Positions 39,541 through 48,236 are shown, counted from the stretch's first letter. The stretch is 64,000 bases of DNA from Aidingimonas halophila (GCF_900106955.1 NZ_FNNI01000011.1:1-64000), one strand, 5' to 3'. Notes: a model not told the origin generated them from the sequence alone. Program-made: numbers and translations.

Positions 39541-39834
39541 TCAGCCTTCGACGACGGCGAGAATGTCGGACTCACTCATGATCAGGACTTCTTCGCCATC
39601 GATCTTCTGCTTTTCGACGCCGAAGCCTTCCTTGAAAATGACGGTGTCGCCTACCTTGACGTCAAGGGGGCGAACTTCGCCGTTATCGAGAATCCGGCCG
39701 TTACCGACGGCGAGGATTTCGCCACGTGTCGGCTTTTCCTGGGCATTGCCCGGGAGCACGATGCCGCCTGCGGTTTTCTGCTCTTCCTCGACGCGACGGA
39801 CGACGACGCGATCGTGCAAGGGACGGATATTCAT
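39541..39834 (-). CDS. groS: Co-chaperonin GroES (10 kDa)
   Basis: The 97-residue GroES caps GroEL. It begins [21 protein letters not shown] and contains the mobile loop [15 protein letters not shown]. The end, [12 protein letters not shown], is also canonical. The start at 39834 has an AGGAG Shine-Dalgarno; upstream in-frame Met codons are not part of the family. It is first in the groES-groEL operon, with a structured leader and a heat-shock promoter upstream. Confidence 0.99.
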   Translation of the reverse strand: MNIRPLHDRVVVRRVEEEQKTAGGIVLPGNAQEKPTRGEILAVGNGRILDNGEVRPLDVKVGDTVIFKEGFGVEKQKIDGEEVLIMSESDILAVVEG

Positions 39835-39894
39835 TGCTCTCGTTCTCCTAATGAGTTGATGTGCCATGACAAAAGCCACAACGGGGCCATACGA

Positions 39895-39970
39895 TTTCCG
39901 GAAGCCCGACTTCCGGAAAGAAGGCTTGAGCCTTCCTTGTTGATGGCCGACCAGACAGGCTGATCGGCCG
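39895..39970 (-). other. Three tandem hairpins in the groES leader RNA
   Basis: Three inverted repeats sit between the heat-shock promoter and groES. TTTCCGGAAG/CTTCCGGAAA (39895-39919) is a perfect 10-bp stem with a 5-base loop. GAAGGCT/AGCCTTC lies at 39920-39935. GGCCGA/TCGGCC lies at about 39945-39970. They would fold the first 100 bases of the groESL message. The first hairpin lies about 60 bases before the groES start, so direct masking of the ribosome site is not evident. Confidence 0.6.
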
Positions 39971-39989
39971 AATCACGTTGCTAGCCCAT

Positions 39990-40017
39990 GAGTGGGGGCT
40001 GGTTGCAATCTTTCAAG
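39990..40017 (-). promoter_or_regulatory. Sigma-32 heat-shock promoter of groESL
   Basis: On the minus strand CTTGAA (40017-40012) is followed after 14 bases by CCCCACTC (39997-39990). This closely fits the sigma-32 consensus CTTGAA-N13/14-CCCCATnT. It lies about 155 bases upstream of groES. No CIRCE inverted repeat was seen. Confidence 0.85.
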
Positions 40018-40040
40018 GGATTGCATGAAAAAAAATTTGT

Positions 40041-40547
40041 TTACCGATGCCTGTCATGGCGATCAATGAACTCGCCTTCAAGGGGGTCGGTATCATGATC
40101 GGAATGATCGGTTTGCTTCGCTTCCCAATGTGACGAATCGAAATCGTGCCGTTCGTGTTGGCCGTGCATCGACCCTGTGCGAAACGTAAACCCTTTGACT
40201 CGTATATTGGCCCGGCTCAGCCATTTTCCCAGTAAGCGGCGGGATGTCGGAATCAGGCACATGAATCCCAACGCATCGGAGATGAAGCCGGGAGCCATTA
40301 ACAGGGCACCACCGAAAATCAGTGCGGCACCCGTCAATAGTTCATCCGAAGGAAGCTCTCCGTTGGCAAAGCGTTGTTGAGCGCGCGTCAGCGTGGCAAC
40401 GCCTTCGCGCCGCACCAGATGTAGCCCCAGAAAGCCGGTGCCCAGTACAAGCAGCAGGGTAGTCAGCAGACCGATTTCGCTGCCGACAGTAAACAAGATG
40501 ACAAAGTCGAGCAGGGCGAACAGGGTGAAAAACAGCAAAATGGGCAT
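40041..40547 (-). CDS. fxsA: FxsA family inner-membrane protein
   Basis: A 168-residue membrane protein with hydrophobic helices at about 1-45 (MPILLFFTLFALLDFVILF, LLTTLLLVLGTGFLGLHLV) and about 70-100 (GAALIFGGALLMAPGFISDALGF). Its tail is His/Asp-rich. E. coli FxsA, whose overexpression relieves F-exclusion of phage T7, is likewise encoded next to groESL. The start at 40547 gives the family N-terminus. It lies upstream of groES on the same strand, and the sigma-32 promoter lies between them. Confidence 0.9.
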   Translation of the reverse strand: MPILLFFTLFALLDFVILFTVGSEIGLLTTLLLVLGTGFLGLHLVRREGVATLTRAQQRFANGELPSDELLTGAALIFGGALLMAPGFISDALGFMCLIPTSRRLLGKWLSRANIRVKGFTFRTGSMHGQHERHDFDSSHWEAKQTDHSDHDTDPLEGEFIDRHDRHR

Positions 40548-40723
40548 AGAGACTCCAGGTTGGCGGTCTCGTGAGTAAATGGAGGTCATCCTCGCGATTT
40601 CAAGTCATGGCACCAGGAGCTGGCATACTGCCTTAGTGGTGTGTGCGGCGAACCGTAAGCATGCTATGTTATATGTGTTGCGGTGCACAATACTCAGGTA
40701 CGACAGGATCGGGAGACTCTAAC

Positions 40724-41485
40724 ATGGAACTGGCAGGTGCAGTCATAGCCATCACCGGCGGCGCGCGTGGGCTGGGATACGCCATGGCCAAGCAACTCGG
40801 GCATCGTGGTGCTCGTCTGGCGTTGCTGGACCGGGAACGGGAAGCGTTGGATCAGGCTGTCAATGCCTTGCTTGACGAGGATATTGAAGCGCGCTCCTTC
40901 ATGGCGGATATTGCTGATGAGGCGTCGGTCATACAAGCATTCGGTGATATCGCTAGAGAGTTGGGACCGCTTTCAGGACTGGTGAATAACGCTGGTATCA
41001 CCCGAGATGGCCTATTGGTCAAAGCCAGTAACGGTCATGTCGAGAAAACAATGTCGCTCTCGCAGTGGCAGCAGGTGATCGATGTCAATCTAACCGGGAC
41101 TTTTCTGTGTACCCGCGAGGCGGCAAGCCAGATGGTCGAAGCCGGCCAGTCGGGGGTGATCGTCAATATTTCCAGTATTTCCCGAGCGGGCAACATGGGG
41201 CAGAGCAACTATGCGGCATCCAAGGCGGGGGTGGCGGCATTGACAGTGACCTGGGCCAAGGAGCTGGCGAGATACGGCATTCGTGTGGGGGCGGTGGCAC
41301 CGGGATTCATTGAAACCGAGATGACGGCCTCGATGCGGCAAGACATGCTGGAAAAACTGACTCGCAGTATTCCATTGGGTGCATTGGGACAGTCGGGTGA
41401 TATTGCCGAGAGTGTAGAATTCATCTTCGACAATGATTATTTCACCGGGCGTGTCATTGAATGCGATGGAGGGTTGCGATTGTAG
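40724..41485 (+). CDS. SDR-family oxidoreductase (FabG-like)
   Basis: A 253-residue short-chain dehydrogenase. The Rossmann motif is TGGARGLGYAMA near residue 10. It also has NNAG at about 90, the catalytic Ser in VNISSIS at about 146 and the YAASK motif. The C-terminal segment PGFIETEMTASMR is typical of 3-oxoacyl-ACP reductases. GGGAG at 40711-40715 supports ATG 40724. It could be a second FabG or an acetoacetyl-CoA reductase supplying PHA synthesis; sequence alone does not decide, and it is not next to phaC. Confidence 0.9.
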   Translation: MELAGAVIAITGGARGLGYAMAKQLGHRGARLALLDREREALDQAVNALLDEDIEARSFMADIADEASVIQAFGDIARELGPLSGLVNNAGITRDGLLVKASNGHVEKTMSLSQWQQVIDVNLTGTFLCTREAASQMVEAGQSGVIVNISSISRAGNMGQSNYAASKAGVAALTVTWAKELARYGIRVGAVAPGFIETEMTASMRQDMLEKLTRSIPLGALGQSGDIAESVEFIFDNDYFTGRVIECDGGLRL

Positions 41486-41529
41486 ATGCGCCAGGCCAGG
41501 ACATAGCCCGGCCCGGAGAGTCATAAGGG

Positions 41530-41790
41530 TCAGAATTCGACCTGGTCGCTCAAGTCGTCGACGGTCGCATCGCCGATGCCTTTCACCCGGGTGATGTCAC
41601 TGGCATCGCTGAAATCGCCATTCTCTTCCCGATCCTCGACAATGGCTTCCGCCTTGACGATGCCGATACCGGGTAGTTCCGCTAGTGTTTCCGCATCAGC
41701 GGTATTGACGTTGATCTTGTCCTGGGCGAAAGCCAGGGATGTCAGACCCAGTGTCAAGGCGAAGGTCAAGGTAGTGAAAACGTTCTTCAT
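41530..41790 (-). CDS. ComEA-like helix-hairpin-helix protein
   Basis: An 86-residue secreted protein: signal peptide (about 1-22, ending AFAQ), then a single HhH DNA-binding domain (INVNTADAETLAELPGIGIVKAEAIVEDR and VKGIGDATVDDL). Such proteins are periplasmic DNA-binding ComEA homologues in naturally transformable bacteria, though many gammaproteobacteria carry them without proven competence. It is a monocistronic minus-strand gene. Confidence 0.92.
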   Translation of the reverse strand: MKNVFTTLTFALTLGLTSLAFAQDKINVNTADAETLAELPGIGIVKAEAIVEDREENGDFSDASDITRVKGIGDATVDDLSDQVEF

Positions 41791-42017
41791 GGGGTCCTTC
41801 CTCTACGGTTGATGATGCTGCCGTCTTGTCCGAGAGTGGCAGCCTTTCGTGCGATATGTTTGCTGGATACCGCTCCACCACTCTATAGGGAAATAACTCC
41901 TGGATAGATAAGATATCGCTAAAATTTCATGTAAGCTTTTGACGACAGTTTTGCGAGGTCCTGGCTTACAGCTTGTCAGTTCGACCATCGCCATGGGCTA
42001 ACGGCAATCGCCATCGC

Positions 42018-42026
42018 TGGTACAAT
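42018..42026 (+). promoter_or_regulatory. Extended -10 element for pyrF
   Basis: TGGTACAAT is an extended -10 (TGn plus TACAAT) 44 bases before the pyrF start. No good -35 hexamer is visible, consistent with an extended -10 promoter. Confidence 0.5.
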
Positions 42027-42070
42027 GCTCAGGTCACTGCCGCAAGTTTCACTGCTGGAGTCCGTTTGCC

Positions 42071-42772
42071 ATGTCGCCCTCATCCCCCCTGATCATTGCG
42101 CTCGATTATCCATCGCTGCATGCCGCACTTTGCATGGCCGATCAACTCGACCCGAACCGATGTCGTGTCAAGGTCGGCAAAGAGTTGTTCACCCGCAGTG
42201 GGCCGGCGGTGCTCGAGGCGCTCCACGGCCGGGGATTCGAGGTATTTCTGGATCTCAAGTTCCACGATATTCCCAATACCGTTGCCGGTGCGGTTCAGGC
42301 GGCCGCCGAGCAGGGCGTCTGGATGGTCAATCTCCACGCCTCGGGAGGACGGCGCATGATGGAGGCGGCGCGTGAACGGCTCGAGCGTGAACGCCTTTCG
42401 ACATATCTGATTGCCGTTACCGTATTGACCAGCATGGACGAGTCGGAGTTGGGGGCTATCGGGATCGATGAGTCGCCGGCTGCCCATGTCGAGCGTTTGG
42501 CTCGGCTGACACAGGAAAGTGGTCTGCATGGCGTGGTGTGCTCGGCACGAGAAGCATCACGGCTGAAGTCCCTGTGCGGTGATGACTTTCTCAAGGTGAC
42601 GCCCGGCATTCGTCCAGCCTCCGTCGCCCATGGCGATCAGCGCCGAGTCGAGACGCCGAGAGATGCCATGGCATCGGGTAGTTCCTATCTGGTTGTAGGG
42701 CGTCCGGTGACTCAGGCTGAGGATCCCATGGCGGCATTGGCCGCAATCGAGGCGGAACTGGAGACGCGGTGA
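42071..42772 (+). CDS. pyrF: Orotidine 5'-phosphate decarboxylase
   Basis: PyrF makes UMP, the last step of de novo pyrimidine synthesis. The 233-residue TIM barrel shows [20 protein letters not shown], the catalytic [13 protein letters not shown] with its Asp-Lys-Asp network, and the C-terminal VTPGIRP and [11 protein letters not shown] segments. In E. coli pyrF lies just after lapA-lapB on the same strand. Here it faces lapB tail to tail with only one base between the two stops. Confidence 0.97.
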   Translation: MSPSSPLIIALDYPSLHAALCMADQLDPNRCRVKVGKELFTRSGPAVLEALHGRGFEVFLDLKFHDIPNTVAGAVQAAAEQGVWMVNLHASGGRRMMEAARERLERERLSTYLIAVTVLTSMDESELGAIGIDESPAAHVERLARLTQESGLHGVVCSAREASRLKSLCGDDFLKVTPGIRPASVAHGDQRRVETPRDAMASGSSYLVVGRPVTQAEDPMAALAAIEAELETR

Positions 42773-42773
42773 T

Positions 42774-43955
42774 CTATTCGCCTTCGATACCGGTGACCGG
42801 TTTCGTCATTCCCCAGCTTCGGCAACGGGGGCATTGCCAGTGGAGATGGCTCCCTGAAAACCCGCATCGCGAACAGCGGTAGCGGGGGGTGGCTTCAATC
42901 AGTTCCCGGGTATGGCGTTTCAATAGCTCGATTCGTTCCCGTTCGAGGCCATCGATATCGTACCGATACAACCCCAGGAGATAGTCGATACCGCGCAGAC
43001 TGGGCGTTCTGGAGAGCTGGTCACGGATGAAGTCTTCGGCTGCCTTGTTGCCTTCGCGTCGCTGTAGCGTTTCCGCTAGCAGGATGATGGCTGTCGTGAA
43101 GGCGCCGCGTTCGATCACTTGCCTGAGCGAAAGCTCCAGCCCACTGATGTCTTCAAGCAGGTGATACGCGTCACGAAGGGGCTCCAGGATGATGGGAGTG
43201 AAATCGTTGTCCTGTTCGGGAATGCGCTTCAAATAGCGAATCTCCGCTTTGTACTGGCCGGTATCGTGTTCGAGCTTGGCGAGCAGCCAGTTGGCTCGGA
43301 CGCATCGGTCGTCGATGGACAACGCCTGACGCAATCGCTTGCGTGCCAGCGATGGACTGGCCGATTGCATGTTCTGCTGTGCCAGCTCACAAAGCCAGTG
43401 GGCGGCGGCCCGGCGGATGTCATCATGCTGTCGGATCAAGGTGGGTTGGGCAACATCGAGAGCGGATTGCCAGTCACGCTCCCGTTCATAGAGGTCGACC
43501 AGCAGTTTTTTTGCCGAGTGACGTGTTGAATCGCTGGATGCCTCGCGTATCAGGGTCTGCAGCAAGCGTTCGGCACGATCCAGCAGGCCGAGATGCAGGA
43601 AGTCGCGTGACAGCTCGAGCTGGACCGTATGACTCTGCGTCACGCTCAGTGTCGGTCGGGCCAGCAGGTTCTGATGAACCTTGACGGCACGGTCTGCTTC
43701 GCCCCGGGATCGAAACAGGTTGCCCAGCGCGACATGCGTTTCTATGGTGTCGCTGTTGACTTCCAAGGCGGCGACGAAGGTCTCGATGGCCTGGTCGGTT
43801 TGCTCATTGAGCAGATAGTTCAGGCCCACGAAGTAATCGCGCGACAGAGCCGGCTGCTGCCTCGCAGGCGAGCGTTGCTTCCTGTCACGGCGGCCAAGCC
43901 ACCAGCCGATGGCGACCGCTGCCAACAACAGGGCCAGCAGCAGAAGATCGGGCAT
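42774..43955 (-). CDS. lapB: Lipopolysaccharide assembly protein LapB (YciM)
   Basis: LapB tunes LPS synthesis by directing FtsH to LpxC. The 393-residue protein has one N-terminal membrane anchor (LLLLALLLAAVAIGWWLG), several TPR repeats over about 35-350, and a C-terminal rubredoxin-like zinc site (CSRCGFSGSHLHWQCPRCRSWG). Its start directly abuts the lapA stop. Length and order match E. coli. Confidence 0.96.
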   Translation of the reverse strand: MPDLLLLALLLAAVAIGWWLGRRDRKQRSPARQQPALSRDYFVGLNYLLNEQTDQAIETFVAALEVNSDTIETHVALGNLFRSRGEADRAVKVHQNLLARPTLSVTQSHTVQLELSRDFLHLGLLDRAERLLQTLIREASSDSTRHSAKKLLVDLYERERDWQSALDVAQPTLIRQHDDIRRAAAHWLCELAQQNMQSASPSLARKRLRQALSIDDRCVRANWLLAKLEHDTGQYKAEIRYLKRIPEQDNDFTPIILEPLRDAYHLLEDISGLELSLRQVIERGAFTTAIILLAETLQRREGNKAAEDFIRDQLSRTPSLRGIDYLLGLYRYDIDGLERERIELLKRHTRELIEATPRYRCSRCGFSGSHLHWQCPRCRSWGMTKPVTGIEGE

Positions 43956-44261
43956 CTAGGGTAGTTCCTTGAGCTCCTGCATGCGCAGCCGGTCGATTTC
44001 CTTGCGCTGCTGCTGATTATGCCGTTGTGCACGGGTCAACAGAGTGCGCAACCGGAGGTAGACGCCACTCATTGCCACCATGCCAAGCACGACGCCACAA
44101 GCCAGTGAGGCCAGTAGCCAAACCGACAGCGAGGCGGGCGGTAGTTCGATCCAGATGAGATTGAGCGGTACGGCTTCACGGTTGTTGACGGCGAACAGGA
44201 TGCCGAACAGCAATACCGCCAACAATATGACCGCAAGAATCACGCTTTTCAGCCAACGCAT
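43956..44261 (-). CDS. lapA: Lipopolysaccharide assembly protein LapA (YciS)
   Basis: A 101-residue inner-membrane partner of LapB. It has two transmembrane helices (about 6-24 and 44-67) and a cytoplasmic coiled-coil tail rich in Arg, Gln and Lys. The DUF1049 pattern NNREAVPLNLIWIELPPASLSVWLL is clear. It is downstream of ihfB and directly abuts lapB. Confidence 0.93.
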   Translation of the reverse strand: MRWLKSVILAVILLAVLLFGILFAVNNREAVPLNLIWIELPPASLSVWLLASLACGVVLGMVAMSGVYLRLRTLLTRAQRHNQQQRKEIDRLRMQELKELP

Positions 44262-44351
44262 GGTGGTTTCCTTTATCGATCTCCCCGAAACGAGCGGTAT
44301 CGATATCGAGAGGTATCAGTGAGCCTACATCCCGATATCGACTCTGGCCAC

Positions 44352-44648
44352 TCAGTAACCCAGTGCCCGACTGGCATTCACTTGTTCGCGCAGTTCCTTG
44401 CCTGGCTTGAAGTGAGGCACATATTTGCCATTAAGCTCGACGGGGTCTCCCGTCTTGGGATTGCGTCCGGTTCTGGGTTCCCGGTAGTGAAGTGAAAAAC
44501 TTCCAAAACCCCGAATTTCCACACGACCGCCATCGGCCAGCGCATCGGTAATGTCCTCGAGGACGATACGTACGGCGGCTTCGACTTCCTTGATCGACAG
44601 TTCAGGCTGCCGCATTGCGATCTGCTCAATCAACTCGGATTTGGTCAT
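44352..44648 (-). CDS. ihfB: Integration host factor subunit beta
   Basis: IHF-beta pairs with IHF-alpha to bend DNA sharply in recombination, replication and transcription. The 98-residue protein starts [18 protein letters not shown] and carries the DNA-binding arm [24 protein letters not shown]. The start at 44648 is the family start; an open frame further upstream is not part of the protein. Usually ihfB follows rpsA. Here it is first in the unit ihfB-lapA-lapB with its own candidate promoter. Confidence 0.97.
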   Translation of the reverse strand: MTKSELIEQIAMRQPELSIKEVEAAVRIVLEDITDALADGGRVEIRGFGSFSLHYREPRTGRNPKTGDPVELNGKYVPHFKPGKELREQVNASRALGY

Positions 44649-44733
44649 CGGCTTTCTCCATGCAGTCATGCCGGTCGGGACCACCTGCATCCCGACATCG
44701 TTGTTTTTTGTCTCAGCAAATCGTTCCACTCTC

Positions 44734-44762
44734 AGCATACTGTGTAAATTGAGATAAAACAA
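44734..44762 (-). promoter_or_regulatory. Candidate promoter of ihfB-lapAB
   Basis: On the minus strand TTGTTT (44762-44757) and TATGCT (44739-44734) are separated by 17 bases, about 85 bases upstream of ihfB. This is a moderate match to sigma-70 elements and would explain expression without rpsA upstream. Confidence 0.5.
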
Positions 44763-44885
44763 CGGACTAGGTATGGTCCCGAAGCAAGAAAACCCGATTT
44801 TCGGAGTGGGCCGGGTGCTGGTACGACCGAGCGGCCTATCGGTATACTGATCATCTCTTTCCGCCAGGTAACAAGCGAGGTGTGT

Positions 44886-45179
44886 GTGAACGGTTCGGCA
44901 CCTGATGAGAACGTCGAGCGCAAACGGCTATATTGGCATTCCCGCCGTGGCATGTGGGAGCTCGACTTGTTGTTGATCCCCTTTCTCGAACATCGTTATG
45001 ACTGTCTGGAGATTGCAGACCAGCAGGCGTTTCGCGAGTTGATCAAACAGGAGGATCAGCATCTGTTTGCCTGGCTGATGAGGCGTCAATGGCCTGACGA
45101 CTCGTCGCTAAGACGTATCGTTAAAATGATTGTCGACTATGCCGAAACCACCGGCAACGATCAGTATCGTACCCTCTAG
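44886..45179 (+). CDS. sdhE: Succinate dehydrogenase flavinylation factor SdhE
   Basis: SdhE helps attach FAD covalently to SdhA and FrdA. The protein of about 97 residues has the invariant RGMWELD motif (RGxxE) and the family pattern [23 protein letters not shown] 44886 lies five bases after GAGG and is preferred over GTG 44880. The ygfX gene starts inside its 3' end. sdhE-ygfX facing nadB is a common gammaproteobacterial arrangement. Confidence 0.93.
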   Translation: MNGSAPDENVERKRLYWHSRRGMWELDLLLIPFLEHRYDCLEIADQQAFRELIKQEDQHLFAWLMRRQWPDDSSLRRIVKMIVDYAETTGNDQYRTL

Positions 45180-45543
45180 GCTGTCGCTGCTTGTTCACGC
45201 CGGTATCATGGTGTTACCGGTGGGATTATCAGTGCAATACGCGCCCTGGTGGTTTGTCGTCACCGCGACGCTGTCCATGCTGGCCAGCGGGTATCGGCTG
45301 TTGCGCCAGCGATCGGCATGGCAGTTACGTTGGTCACCCGAGGCGTTGGGTGATGATGAATGGCAGTTCCGTGACGCGGAGACGATGCCTTGGCGACGGG
45401 TGCAGGTTCACTGCCACTACCTGGGGGCCGGGTTGTTGGGGTTGCGAATCGATGGACGCACTGCCTGGATATGGCCGGATAGCGCCGATGCCGATGTCTT
45501 GCGTCAGCTACGGCGTTATTGGGTCATGCAGTCGCATCAGTGA
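45139..45543 (+). CDS. ygfX: YgfX (CptA-like) membrane protein
   Basis: A 134-residue protein with two hydrophobic helices near the N-terminus (LLVHAGIMVLPVGLSVQYA and WWFVVTATLSMLASGY) and a cytoplasmic, Trp-rich C-terminal domain. This matches the YgfX/CptA family paired with SdhE. In E. coli the pair has been proposed as a toxin-antitoxin, but SdhE's flavinylation role makes that uncertain. It starts 41 bases inside sdhE in another frame. Confidence 0.85.
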   Translation: MPKPPATISIVPSRLSLLVHAGIMVLPVGLSVQYAPWWFVVTATLSMLASGYRLLRQRSAWQLRWSPEALGDDEWQFRDAETMPWRRVQVHCHYLGAGLLGLRIDGRTAWIWPDSADADVLRQLRRYWVMQSHQ

Positions 45544-45572
45544 ATTCACGGCGTATGGCAATGCCGTGATGT

Positions 45573-47156
45573 TCAATCCGAGTTCAGGTATTGTCGCGAG
45601 GGCCGGGGAATCCCTGATGCATGTGACGGACAGTCACGATTGTAATGGAGCCCCCGTGATTCCCGGCGGGCTTGAGCCGCTGCAACAGTCAAGGTAGCCA
45701 GGCGTGCGGCATGATTCAATTGAGACAGTGCCGGATCCGGCCTGTAGTGTGATTGCATCTGGCGAGATTGCTCACGGATTGCCTCGATCTGTCTGGCTGC
45801 TTCGTTCAGATCGTTATCGTTGCGAACGATACCGACGTAACGGCTCATCACCGAACGCAGGTGTGCCATCAAGGCTTTGACATGTGTCGGGTCAATGCAG
45901 ATATTTGATGCAGATCCCGCTGGGGCGCTTGTCGTTGTGGTGTCGGAGGGTACCGGCTCGGTACGCTTGAGAACATCCGCGACCGCATGCGCGAATACCA
46001 GACACTCGAGCAATGAATTGCTCGCCATACGGTTGGCTCCATGCAGGCCGGTGTGGGCGACCTCCCCGATCGCGTACAAGTGCGGTACGCCGGTGAACCC
46101 GGTGAGGTCGGTGGCAATGCCGCCGCAACTGTAATGGGCAGCCGGCACGACGGGAATCGGATCGCGAGTGATATCAAGACCGCGTTCGACGCAGTGCGAG
46201 TAAATCGTTGGAAACTGCTGTGACACGACTTGCCGGGGGAGGTGCGTCATATCGAGCCAGACGTGACGGCACTGATCGCGCTGCATTTCTGCGTCAATGG
46301 CACGGGCGACGATGTCGCGAGGGGCCAGTTCCGCTCGAGGATCGATATCGGGCATGAACCGATGTCCCTTGATATTGCGCAGATAACCGCCTTCACCACG
46401 CAATGCCTCGCTGATGAGAAAGGGAGAACCTTCCGGGTCGTAGAGACAGGTCGGGTGAAATTGCTGGAATTCCAGGTTGCGGAGTTCGGCACCGAGTTCA
46501 GCTGCCATGATCATGCCTTCGCCACAGGCGGGATGCGGGCTGGTCGTATGCTGATAGAGCCCGCTCGCGCCCCCTGTGGCGAGAACCGTATCACTGGCTG
46601 GCAGTTCATGAAGCTGTCCCTGAGGGTCCAGACAGCGTGCGCCCAGGCAGCCGGTCTCGCGAGAGCCGAGCAATTCGATAGCCGTCAGGTCGTCTCGCAA
46701 ACGGATATGGGGATGCCGCCTGACATGGTCGAGGAGGGTTTCGATTAACACGCGACCTGTCGCATCAGCGGCATGGATGACGCGCCTGGCACCATGGCCA
46801 CCTTCGCGAGTCAGGTGATAGGGGTAACGGGAGCGAGGATCCGGGTCGCGAGTGAAAGGCATTCCCAGACCCAGCAACCACTCTATGGCAGCACGGCCAT
46901 GGGTGACGGTATGGCGTACGGCGGCTGCTTCACATAATCCATCTCCGGCGGCGAGCGTGTCGCGTATGTGCGCTTCGATATCGTCATCCGGCGATAGCAC
47001 GGCGGCTATACCGCCTTGTGCCCAACGGCTGGCTCCATGATCGTCGCTGGAGGGGCGCAGCAGAGTAATCGGCCGTCTGTCGGCAAGTTCGAGTGCCAGT
47101 GCAAGCCCGGCAGCACCACCACCAACGATCAAGAGCGAGGGGTCGGGGTGTTTCAT
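45573..47156 (-). CDS. nadB: L-aspartate oxidase
   Basis: NadB oxidises L-aspartate to iminoaspartate, the first step of de novo NAD synthesis, with FAD. The 527-residue flavoprotein has the N-terminal FAD motif VGGGAAGLALALELA, then SRWAQGGIAAVL, the active-site region PTCLYDPEGSPFLISEALRGEGG, and HYSCGGIATDLTG. The C-terminal helical domain is typical, with a longer polar tail. The gene starts only 48 bases after the tRNA-Leu gene. Confidence 0.96.
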   Translation of the reverse strand: MKHPDPSLLIVGGGAAGLALALELADRRPITLLRPSSDDHGASRWAQGGIAAVLSPDDDIEAHIRDTLAAGDGLCEAAAVRHTVTHGRAAIEWLLGLGMPFTRDPDPRSRYPYHLTREGGHGARRVIHAADATGRVLIETLLDHVRRHPHIRLRDDLTAIELLGSRETGCLGARCLDPQGQLHELPASDTVLATGGASGLYQHTTSPHPACGEGMIMAAELGAELRNLEFQQFHPTCLYDPEGSPFLISEALRGEGGYLRNIKGHRFMPDIDPRAELAPRDIVARAIDAEMQRDQCRHVWLDMTHLPRQVVSQQFPTIYSHCVERGLDITRDPIPVVPAAHYSCGGIATDLTGFTGVPHLYAIGEVAHTGLHGANRMASNSLLECLVFAHAVADVLKRTEPVPSDTTTTSAPAGSASNICIDPTHVKALMAHLRSVMSRYVGIVRNDNDLNEAARQIEAIREQSRQMQSHYRPDPALSQLNHAARLATLTVAAAQARRESRGLHYNRDCPSHASGIPRPSRQYLNSD

Positions 47157-47204
47157 GGGTCAATGCCTTACCGAGGAGGGAGCGATGTCGCTGGCAGCTG
47201 GTTG

Positions 47205-47293
47205 TGGTGCCCGGAGCCGGACTTGAACCGGCACGGAGAGCAATCTCCGAGGGATTTTAAGTCCCTTGCGTCTACCAATTTCGCCATCCGGGC
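47205..47293 (-). tRNA. leuZ: tRNA-Leu (anticodon UAA)
   Basis: An 89-base class II tRNA with encoded CCA. The acceptor GCCCGGA pairs with its 3' partner, the anticodon loop is CTTAAAA (UAA), a variable arm with a short stem is present, and the T-loop reads GGTTCAAGTCC. It is third in the Gly-Cys-Leu cluster downstream of pgsA, as in E. coli glyW-cysT-leuZ. Confidence 0.97.
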
Positions 47294-47360
47294 TGCTGCC
47301 TATTTCTCCATTCCGGCGGTGTCGCCAAGCAGGGGAAACGTGCGGGGTAGGGGATAAAGA

Positions 47361-47434
47361 TGGAGGCTGGAGTCGGAATCGAACCGGCGTACACGGAGTT
47401 GCAGTCCGCTGCATAACCACTCTGCCATCCAGCC
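47361..47434 (-). tRNA. cysT: tRNA-Cys (anticodon GCA)
   Basis: A 74-base cloverleaf with encoded CCA: acceptor GGCTGGA, anticodon loop containing GCA (GGACTGCAACTCC), T-arm CCGGTTCGATTCCGA. It lies in the middle of the three-tRNA cluster. Confidence 0.97.
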
Positions 47435-47468
47435 TCGTTGAGTCGTGACATCCCGATGTGATGCATCA

Positions 47469-47543
47469 TGGAGCGGGAAACGAGATTCGAACTCGCGACC
47501 CTCGCCTTGGCAAGGCGATGCTCTACCACTGAGCTATTCCCGC
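47469..47543 (-). tRNA. glyW: tRNA-Gly (anticodon GCC)
   Basis: A 75-base cloverleaf with encoded CCA: acceptor GCGGGAA, D-arm AGCTCAGTGGTAGAGC, anticodon GCC (CCTTGCCAAGG) and T-arm CGAGTTCGAATCTCG. It is first in the cluster and directly downstream of a consensus promoter. Confidence 0.97.
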
Positions 47544-47557
47544 TGACTCGATGGCGC

Positions 47558-47585
47558 ATTATACGGGTACGGCTGTTCCTGTCAA
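47558..47585 (-). promoter_or_regulatory. Consensus sigma-70 promoter of the tRNA cluster
   Basis: On the minus strand TTGACA (47585-47580) and TATAAT (47563-47558) are both perfect, with a 16-base spacer, ending 15 bases before the tRNA-Gly gene. A GC-rich GCGCC follows the -10, as in stringently controlled stable-RNA promoters. Confidence 0.92.
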
Positions 47586-47626
47586 TGTCATGGTGCTCAA
47601 GGAGTTAGGAAAATGTGTCGGAAACG

Positions 47627-48175
47627 CTACATGGAACGGCTCAAGTGTGGCCAGGCAGCTCGTAAATACTGAATCATCGACCATAACGTCAACAGCGCGG
47701 CGGTATAGAGTACGACCACGCCCAGCATGGCGGGAAGCGTGCCGGGGGCAAAGCCGAGCAGAATCAGCAGTGCGATCATTTGCATCGTCGTCTTGAACTT
47801 GCCGATCCATGAGACGGCAACGCTGGCACGTTTGCCCATCTCCGCCATCCATTCGCGCAACGCCGAGATCACGATTTCCCGGCCGATGATCACTAGTGCG
47901 GGAAGCGTCAACCAGGCGGCGTCATAGCGTTCGATCAGCAAGGCGAGGGCCACCGCGACCATGAGTTTGTCAGCCACCGGGTCCAGAAAGGCGCCAAATG
48001 AGGTGCTCTGGTCCCAGCGTCGTGCTAGATAGCCATCGAGCCAGTCGGTGGCGGACGCCAGGCCGAATAACAGGGCCGACAGGGGAAGGCTCCAGCTGAA
48101 GGGAAGGTAAAATACAACGACCAACAAAGGAATGAACGCGATACGTGCCAGTGTCAGGATGTTGGGAATATTCAT
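47627..48175 (-). CDS. pgsA: CDP-diacylglycerol-glycerol-3-phosphate 3-phosphatidyltransferase
   Basis: PgsA makes phosphatidylglycerophosphate, the committed step to phosphatidylglycerol and cardiolipin. The 182-residue membrane protein has the CDP-alcohol phosphotransferase motif, visible as [20 protein letters not shown] then LDPVADK. It has about five hydrophobic helices. It starts [12 protein letters not shown]. The order uvrC-pgsA-tRNA cluster is the same as in E. coli. Confidence 0.96.
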   Translation of the reverse strand: MNIPNILTLARIAFIPLLVVVFYLPFSWSLPLSALLFGLASATDWLDGYLARRWDQSTSFGAFLDPVADKLMVAVALALLIERYDAAWLTLPALVIIGREIVISALREWMAEMGKRASVAVSWIGKFKTTMQMIALLILLGFAPGTLPAMLGVVVLYTAALLTLWSMIQYLRAAWPHLSRSM

Positions 48176-48236
48176 GAAACGCTCGCGAATCCTTGCTGAT
48201 GAACGAAAGCCATTATTCTATCTCCCTTGGGCGAAA

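Noticed and set aside
47205-47543. tRNA cluster as an integration site
   Set aside because: The flanks are the conserved pgsA and nadB genes; no integrase and no repeated tRNA 3' end were found.
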